DNA of 18,418 nucleotides from Candidatus Saccharimonadota bacterium (GTDB taxonomy: Bacteria > Patescibacteria > Saccharimonadia > Saccharimonadales > Nanosyncoccaceae): positions 1 to 18,418 of the forward strand of contig JAFROU010000017.1 of the NCBI GenBank assembly GCA_017429465.1, given 5' to 3'. Each line of letters begins with the position of its first letter. Positions within the stretch are counted from its first letter, which is position 1. The position numbers were made by a program, and so were the translations under genes. Below, in pieces: positions 13,433-18,418 of this stretch. Under the pieces are notes generated by a model. The model searched no databases and was not told the origin of the DNA. It worked only from the letters and a program-made list of their open reading frames with translations.

Positions 13433-14815
13433 ATGGCAAAGTCTTATTTATTTTATGATTTAGAAACATCAGGCTTAAATGTGGCAGAGGATCGCATCAT
13501 GCAATTTGGTGCTCAGCGCACTGATATGGATCTAAATCCAATCGGAGAACCAATTAATCTACTAGTAAAAACCACCGATGATACTTTGCCAAGCATTGGT
13601 GCTATTAAAACTACTGGTATTACTCCACAATCTACTCAAGCCGATGGACTCACCGAAGCTGAATTTTGTAAATATGTAATCGAGGAAGTCTTTACGCCAG
13701 ATACTATTATCGTCGGGTTCAATAATATTCGTTATGATAATCAAATGATGCGCTATACATTGTGGCGAAATTTTTATGACCCATACGAATGGGAATGGAA
13801 AGACGGTCGTAATAAGTGGGATATACTTGACGTAGTTAGATTAACTAGGGCGCTTCGTCCTGAGGGTATTGAATGGCCAGTTGATGAAGATAATATGCCG
13901 GTCAATCGCCTAGAGTTAATCACCAAACTAAATCACATTAACCACGAACATGCACACGATGCTTTGTCTGACGTTTTTGCCACCATTGCGGTTGCCAAAT
14001 TAATTAAAGAAAAGCAGCCTAAAATTTACGATTGGCTACTAAATCATCACGACAAAGACTCGATTAGTCGCATCGTCAATCTGGCTGACCCAAAACCATT
14101 CGTATACGCGTCCGGAAGCTATGGTAAGAAAAACAATTTTGTTACCGTAGCCGTCCCACTCACTGTTGCCGAAAACGATAAAATCATGGTTTACGACCTA
14201 CGCTATAATTTAGACGAAGTTTTAACGGACCAAGCCGCTGAACAAGAATTTGTCTTTGGTCCAATTCCATCGCCAATTGTCAAAAAATTTGATTACAAAA
14301 AATGCCCAGCGGTTGCACCAATCAGTGTGCTAGATGCCGACGATGGTTGGAAAAAGGTTGGGCTAAAAAAAGAGCAAGTTGAAGCTAATCTACGATCACT
14401 TTTTTCTCATCCAGAGATTGCCGAACAGGTGCGTCTAGCACTCGAAAAAGAACGTGAGTGGCCAGAGAATTTTGACCCAGAATCTTCGCTTTATTCTGGT
14501 TTTTTGAACGATAAAGACCGTTATAAATGCAGCCAAGTGCGCGCAGCTGACGCCAATAAACTCGCCGACCTTCATCCGATGTTCGACGATGAACGTTTAC
14601 CAGATTTATTAATCCACTATAAAGCTAAAAACTTTCCAAATTCCTTAACCGAGAATGAAAGCATCAAATGGGAAGAATATCGCCTAGCCAGGCTTAAACG
14701 CCAAGCTCCGGCCTTTGTAGCGGATCTCCAAAAAGCCTCTGCCGAGGGTGTGGACGACTTCCTGATTGAAGAGCTTACCCTGTGGTACCAATCACTTTTG
14801 CCATCAGAATACTAA
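13433..14815 (+). CDS. sbcB: Exodeoxyribonuclease I (DEDDh 3'-5' ssDNA exonuclease)
   Basis: ExoI degrades single-stranded DNA from the 3' end and in E. coli acts in mismatch repair, recombination and SSB-guided end processing. The match is close over the whole length (460 residues against about 475). All five catalytic residues align with E. coli with a constant shift of six: D9 and E11 (YDLETSG), D102 (NNIRYDN), H175 and D180 (HDALSDV). Other shared blocks are GAIKTTGITPQ, RNFYDPYEW, ALRPEGIEWP and, near the C-terminus, KNFPNSL. The SH3-like and helical C-terminal domains therefore appear to be kept. The start has no Shine-Dalgarno and sits 6 bases after the -10, consistent with a leaderless mRNA. 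ExoI is best known from Gammaproteobacteria, so its presence beside uvrA here is notable. Confidence 0.95.
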   Translation: MAKSYLFYDLETSGLNVAEDRIMQFGAQRTDMDLNPIGEPINLLVKTTDDTLPSIGAIKTTGITPQSTQADGLTEAEFCKYVIEEVFTPDTIIVGFNNIRYDNQMMRYTLWRNFYDPYEWEWKDGRNKWDILDVVRLTRALRPEGIEWPVDEDNMPVNRLELITKLNHINHEHAHDALSDVFATIAVAKLIKEKQPKIYDWLLNHHDKDSISRIVNLADPKPFVYASGSYGKKNNFVTVAVPLTVAENDKIMVYDLRYNLDEVLTDQAAEQEFVFGPIPSPIVKKFDYKKCPAVAPISVLDADDGWKKVGLKKEQVEANLRSLFSHPEIAEQVRLALEKEREWPENFDPESSLYSGFLNDKDRYKCSQVRAADANKLADLHPMFDDERLPDLLIHYKAKNFPNSLTENESIKWEEYRLARLKRQAPAFVADLQKASAEGVDDFLIEELTLWYQSLLPSEY

Positions 14816-14827
14816 AGTCGTCTTTAG
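14812..14827 (+). terminator. Possible weak hairpin at the sbcB end
   Basis: CTAAAG-TCGT-CTTTAG folds into a 6-bp AT-rich stem over the sbcB stop codon. A competing pairing of AAAGTC (14814-14819) with GACTTT (14834-14839) is possible. Neither is followed by a proper U tract, so termination here is doubtful and sbcB may read into uvrA. Confidence 0.2.
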
Positions 14828-14831
14828 AGTA

Positions 14832-14860
14832 TAGACTTTTAGCGTTTTAACGTGTATAAT
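14832..14860 (+). promoter_or_regulatory. uvrA promoter TAGACT-N17-TATAAT
   Basis: TAGACT (14832-14837), a 17-bp spacer and a perfect TATAAT (14855-14860). Predicted +1 is near 14867, only about 5 nt before the ATG at 14872. No Shine-Dalgarno is present and no SOS-box-like palindrome is visible nearby. Confidence 0.65.
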
Positions 14861-14871
14861 ATTACGCGTTT

Positions 14872-17748
14872 ATGGACGAGAACGTAATCAAAATTCGGGG
14901 CGCTCGTCAACACAATCTTAAGAATATTGATGTTGATATCCCACGCGACAAGCTAGTAATTATTACTGGTTTATCCGGTTCGGGCAAATCTAGTTTGGCC
15001 TTCGATACAATTTATGCCGAAGGACAACGTCGTTACGTTGAATCACTCAGCAGCTACGCGCGTATGTTCTTAGGTGTAATGGACAAGCCAGAAGTCGATT
15101 CTATTACTGGTCTTTCGCCAGCTATTTCCATTGACCAAAAATCAACTTCACATAACCCACGCTCAACTGTTGCTACCGTTACTGAAGTCTATGATTATCT
15201 TCGTCTATTATTTGCTCGTGTAGGCGTACCACATTGTCCAATTTGTCACGCGCCAGTCTCGCGCCGTAGCGTAGAAGACATTGTTAACGAAGTAATGAAA
15301 CTTCCACTTGGCAGTAAGTTAATGTTACTTGCGCCAATTGTGCAACAAAAGAAAGGCGAGTTTTTACACATTTCAGAACAATACCAAGCCAAAGGTTTTT
15401 CACGCGTACGTGTAGATGGTATTATTTATGCGCTTGATGAATTTCCAGAACTAGAGAAACAGGAACGTCACGACATAGAAATTGTTGTTGATCGCTTCAT
15501 CCTTTCGCCAGACTTACAATCACGTATTTCTGGTTCAATCGAACAAGCACTCGATTTAGGACAGGGCATCATTAAACTACTTAGAATCAAAGATTCTTCA
15601 ACCTCACTAGGCGAAAAAACTATTGCTGGTGACAATACCGAAGTGCTGACCTATTCTCAACGCTATGCCTGCGAAAACCATCCAGACGAATTGATTCCAG
15701 AACTCGAACCACGTCTCTTTTCTTTTAACGCTCCGCAAGGCGCTTGCCCAGTTTGTACTGGTCTTGGCACGCGTATGGAAATTGATCCGTCACTAGTTCT
15801 AAATCCAAATCTCACCATTGCTGAAGGCGGTATTCGTCCGTTCAATCGCATCAACCAAGGCACCTATTGGATCAAGCGTTTAATTGGCGTTGGTAAGCGT
15901 CACGGTTTTGATGTCTACACGCCGATTCGCGATTTGTCCGATGAAGCAATTCATGCGATTTTATATGGTACCGGCGATGAAAAATATACTATTCGTGTTT
16001 CTGGCCAAGGTCGTTGGAAAGAAGGTGCTGAATATGAAACTGTGTTTGAAGGCGTCATTCCATTCTTAGAGCGCCGCCATCAAGACACTGATTCTGATTT
16101 TGTGCGCAAAGATATTGAACGCTTTATGCGCGTACGCGAATGTCAGGCTTGTCATGGCGCACGTCTAAAGCCGGCCGTTTTGGCTGTGACAATTCACGGT
16201 TTAAATATTGTTGATATGTGCAATATGGATGTTGATGCCACGCTTGATGTATTAAGTCATGACCTTGATTTTTCGGAAGCTGAAGCGGTCATTGCAAAGC
16301 CAATTCTCAAAGAAATTCGTGAACGTGTTAAATTCATGCAAGACGTTGGTCTTGGTTATATCGAACTTGGTCGTGCTGCCAACACTCTTTCTGGTGGTGA
16401 AGCTCAGCGAATTCGCTTAGCAACGCAAATTGGTTCCGGTCTTCAAGGCGTGTTGTATGTGCTTGATGAACCATCAATCGGTCTTCATCAACGTGATAAT
16501 GACAAACTAATCGCCACACTTAAACATCTCCGTGATCTTAAAAACACAGTCCTAGTAGTCGAGCACGACGAAGACACCATGCGTCAAAGCGACTATATTA
16601 TTGATATTGGTCCGGGCGCCGGTAATCAAGGTGGGGAACTAGTAGCTGCTGGTACGCCAGCGGAAATTATGGAAAATGAAGATTCAATAACCGGTAAATA
16701 TTTGTCTGGTAAATTATCAATTCCAGTGCCAAAAACACGTCGTAAACCAAAACGCAATCAAGAATTAGTGGTGCGCGGCGCGCGTGAGAACAATCTTAAA
16801 AATATTGATGTACATTTTCCACTTGGCGTAATGACGGTGGTTTCTGGTGTTTCAGGCTCTGGTAAATCAACGCTCGTAAATGATATTCTAGCCAATGAAT
16901 TACTATCTCGTTTGCATCGTGCCCAAACCGTTCCGGGCAAACACGATGCTGTAGAAGGTGCGGAATATCTAGACAAAGCCATTGTAATTGACCAATCGCC
17001 AATCGGCCGCACTCCACGTTCAAATGTGGCAACATACACCGGTGTCTTTAACCAAATTCGCGAACTTTATGCTGCCCAACCAGAATCAGAAGTCCGCGGT
17101 TATAAAGCTGGTCGTTTTTCATTCAACGTAAAAGGCGGTCGCTGCGAACACTGTCAAGGCGACGGCGTTAATAAAATTGAAATGCATTTCTTGCCAGACG
17201 TCTATGTCACTTGTCCAGCTTGTCATGGTAAACGCTATAATCGTGAAGCGCTTGAAATCAAGTATAAAGGCAAAGATATTTCTGAAGTCCTTAATATTAC
17301 TATCGATGAAGCTGTAGATTTTTTCAAAAACATTCCATCAATCGCACCAAAACTTCAAACTATCCAAAAAGTCGGCTTGGGCTATATTCGCCTTGGTCAA
17401 CCAGCTACCACGTTTTCTGGTGGTGAAGCTCAACGCATTAAACTTGCCACCGAACTATCTCGTCGCAGCACCGGTAAAACTCTTTATATTCTTGATGAGC
17501 CAACTACCGGTCTTCACACCGACGATGTTAAACGTTTACTCGAAATTTTAAATGAGCTGGTGAACGGCGGTAACTCAATGATTATTATTGAACATAACCT
17601 TCATGTTATTAAATGCGCTGACTGGATCATTGATATGGGGCCAGAAGGTGGGTTGAAAGGTGGACAAATCATTGCTGAAGGCACACCAGAACAACTTGCC
17701 AAGAAGTCTGACACGCCAACCGGCAAATATCTCAGCGCCATACTCTAA
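14872..17748 (+). CDS. uvrA: Excinuclease ABC subunit A
   Basis: UvrA is the damage-sensing ATPase that loads UvrB in nucleotide excision repair. Two ABC modules are visible: Walker A GLSGSGKS (residues 33-40) and GVSGSGKST (659-667), signatures [12 protein letters not shown] and [12 protein letters not shown], and Walker [11 protein letters not shown] and [10 protein letters not shown]. The N-terminal part carries the UvrB-interacting region ([19 protein letters not shown]). The first zinc module is C267-x2-H270...C292-x2-C295, with His in place of the second Cys seen in E. coli. The C-terminal zinc module is complete (CEHCQGDG...[10 protein letters not shown]). The 958 residues are the full length. 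The start [11 protein letters not shown] fits the family, and the very short leader with no Shine-Dalgarno suggests a near-leaderless transcript. Confidence 0.97.
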   Translation: MDENVIKIRGARQHNLKNIDVDIPRDKLVIITGLSGSGKSSLAFDTIYAEGQRRYVESLSSYARMFLGVMDKPEVDSITGLSPAISIDQKSTSHNPRSTVATVTEVYDYLRLLFARVGVPHCPICHAPVSRRSVEDIVNEVMKLPLGSKLMLLAPIVQQKKGEFLHISEQYQAKGFSRVRVDGIIYALDEFPELEKQERHDIEIVVDRFILSPDLQSRISGSIEQALDLGQGIIKLLRIKDSSTSLGEKTIAGDNTEVLTYSQRYACENHPDELIPELEPRLFSFNAPQGACPVCTGLGTRMEIDPSLVLNPNLTIAEGGIRPFNRINQGTYWIKRLIGVGKRHGFDVYTPIRDLSDEAIHAILYGTGDEKYTIRVSGQGRWKEGAEYETVFEGVIPFLERRHQDTDSDFVRKDIERFMRVRECQACHGARLKPAVLAVTIHGLNIVDMCNMDVDATLDVLSHDLDFSEAEAVIAKPILKEIRERVKFMQDVGLGYIELGRAANTLSGGEAQRIRLATQIGSGLQGVLYVLDEPSIGLHQRDNDKLIATLKHLRDLKNTVLVVEHDEDTMRQSDYIIDIGPGAGNQGGELVAAGTPAEIMENEDSITGKYLSGKLSIPVPKTRRKPKRNQELVVRGARENNLKNIDVHFPLGVMTVVSGVSGSGKSTLVNDILANELLSRLHRAQTVPGKHDAVEGAEYLDKAIVIDQSPIGRTPRSNVATYTGVFNQIRELYAAQPESEVRGYKAGRFSFNVKGGRCEHCQGDGVNKIEMHFLPDVYVTCPACHGKRYNREALEIKYKGKDISEVLNITIDEAVDFFKNIPSIAPKLQTIQKVGLGYIRLGQPATTFSGGEAQRIKLATELSRRSTGKTLYILDEPTTGLHTDDVKRLLEILNELVNGGNSMIIIEHNLHVIKCADWIIDMGPEGGLKGGQIIAEGTPEQLAKKSDTPTGKYLSAIL

Positions 17749-17751
17749 CCC

Positions 17752-17780
17752 TTGCGTTTTTCTCTAAAATGGGGTAAAAT
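17752..17780 (+). promoter_or_regulatory. rplY promoter TTGCGT-N17-TAAAAT
   Basis: TTGCGT (17752-17757) and TAAAAT (17775-17780), 17 bp apart, directly after the uvrA stop. Predicted +1 is near 17787, a leader of about 22 nt. It shares its form with the promoters at 3808 and 5190. Confidence 0.5.
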
Positions 17781-17808
17781 ATATTGAAAATAAAGGAATT
17801 AATTCAAC

Positions 17809-18418
17809 ATGTCTGAAAATAAGCTCGCCCTCGAGAGTCGCTCTCTCACTGGCAAAAAACTTAAAGACCTTCGTGCTAAGGGCCTAATTCCATCTGTTAT
17901 TTACGGTGGCAAGGAAGAAATATTAGCACAATCTGATTACAACGCAACCGAAAAAGTGCTTCGTGCTGCTGGCTATCACTCACCAATCGATCTCGATATC
18001 GCTGGTAAAAAACAACTCGTGATTGTGAAAAACATTGCACTCGACCCGATTAGTCGTAAAATTATTAACGTTGAGTTTCAAGCTATTGCTGCTGACCAAG
18101 CTGTTGAGGCTACTACTCCAATCAAGATTGTTAACTTTGGCGAATCCGAAGCCAATAAAATCTATCATTTTGTTTACACTCAAGCCATGGAAGAAATTGA
18201 TGTTAAAGCTAAACCGAGTGATCTTCCAAAAGAAATCACCATTGATGCTAGCAAACTTGTTTCCGTTGACGATAAGATAACTATTGCCGACATCGTCCTT
18301 CCAAAAGGCGTTGAATTTGCCGATAAGGAACTTGATCCAAATCAAGTTGTGGCTAGTCTCTACGATCCAGCTGCTGAAGCTGCTGCTCGTGAAGCTGAAG
18401 AAGCCGCCGCTGCTGAAG
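17809..18418 (+). CDS. rplY: 50S ribosomal protein L25, CTC/TL5 type (3' partial)
   Basis: L25 binds 5S rRNA in the large subunit; the long CTC/TL5 form has a second C-terminal beta domain. The frame starts at the ATG at 17809, 11 nt after AAAGGA, and stays open to the last base, so the 3' end is outside the window. The N-terminal 5S-binding domain is recognisable from ALESRSLTGKKLKDLRAKG followed by LIPSVIYGG and by VKNIALDPISRKIINVEF. The C-terminal domain shows DLPKEITIDASKLVSVDDK and IADIVLPKGVEF, typical of CTC proteins. The last visible residues are Ala/Glu-rich (AAEAAAREAEEAAAAE), a tail often seen in this form. The opposite-strand ORF over the same bases is a shadow. Confidence 0.95.
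   Translation, partial: MSENKLALESRSLTGKKLKDLRAKGLIPSVIYGGKEEILAQSDYNATEKVLRAAGYHSPIDLDIAGKKQLVIVKNIALDPISRKIINVEFQAIAADQAVEATTPIKIVNFGESEANKIYHFVYTQAMEEIDVKAKPSDLPKEITIDASKLVSVDDKITIADIVLPKGVEFADKELDPNQVVASLYDPAAEAAAREAEEAAAAE

Noticed and set aside
14812..14840. Attenuator with competing hairpins between sbcB and uvrA
   Set aside because: Both stems are short and AT-rich with no U tract; listed only as a low-confidence terminator.
16758..17039. Two overlapping minus-strand ORFs inside uvrA
   Set aside because: They overlie conserved UvrA coding sequence, have no family signature and have no ribosome binding site; shadows.
17980..18345. Minus-strand ORF of 121 codons near the window end
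   Set aside because: It lies antisense to the clear L25/CTC gene at 17809, which is open to the window edge.
1..18418. UGA recoding as in Gracilibacteria/Absconditabacteria
   Set aside because: TGA ends the helicase (1947-1949) and FKBP (12064-12066) genes at sensible places, and no conserved gene needs in-frame TGA.
1..18418. CRISPR array, transposon, integrase site or prophage
   Set aside because: No regularly spaced repeats, transposase, integrase or phage-like genes, and no tRNA gene that could act as an attachment site were seen on either strand.

Overview
The window is a dense, ordinary-looking chromosomal core region of a small-genome bacterium. I infer Candidatus Saccharibacteria (TM7) or a close Patescibacteria relative. 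The reasons are the gene set (a short PheS, an unusual aquaporin-like protein, a G5-domain surface protein beside ksgA, a SbcB-type exonuclease I), moderately AT-rich sequence, very short intergenic gaps, and TGA used as a true stop, which argues against the UGA-recoding Gracilibacteria/Absconditabacteria. No tRNA, rRNA, CRISPR array, insertion sequence or prophage is visible, and no gene-free stretch exceeds about 100 bases.

Layout: (1) 1-1949, a UvrD/PcrA-family helicase cut by the window start, with an acidic tail resembling the C-terminal tip of SSB. (2) 1990-3833, a secreted or anchored DUF348/G5/3D-like protein overlapping ksgA by one base, matching the yabE/rpfB-ksgA neighbourhood of Firmicutes and Actinobacteria. 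(3) 3875-5164, a proline-rich single-pass membrane protein, then 5225-6643 metG. (4) A bidirectional terminator, then a leftward MIP-family membrane protein with a histone-H1-like basic tail (6689-7609). (5) A divergent promoter pair, then a 76-residue tail-anchored membrane protein (7700-7930). (6) 7949-12872, pheS-pheT, a membrane-anchored FKBP isomerase and a thioredoxin-reductase-like flavoprotein, tightly packed. (7) 12927-13385, an unknown three-helix membrane protein. (8) sbcB (13433-14815), uvrA (14872-17748) and the start of the ribosomal protein L25/CTC gene (17809 to the window end).

Functionally the window mixes DNA repair (UvrD-like helicase, ExoI, UvrA), translation (KsgA, MetRS, PheRS, L25) and the cell envelope (G5 protein, proline-rich protein, MIP protein, FKBP, two small membrane proteins). 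I see no new multi-gene system.

The most interesting signal is in the control regions. Ten promoter-like elements can be placed, and the distance from the inferred transcription start to the ATG falls into two groups. The G5 gene, metG, pheS, sbcB and uvrA have about 0-5 nt and no Shine-Dalgarno sequence, so they look leaderless. The proline-rich gene, the MIP gene, both small membrane protein genes and rplY have about 22-32 nt with a clear Shine-Dalgarno. In two places the terminator hairpin of one gene lies directly on the promoter of the next. All promoter, start-site and leader statements are read by eye from motifs and are not measured.
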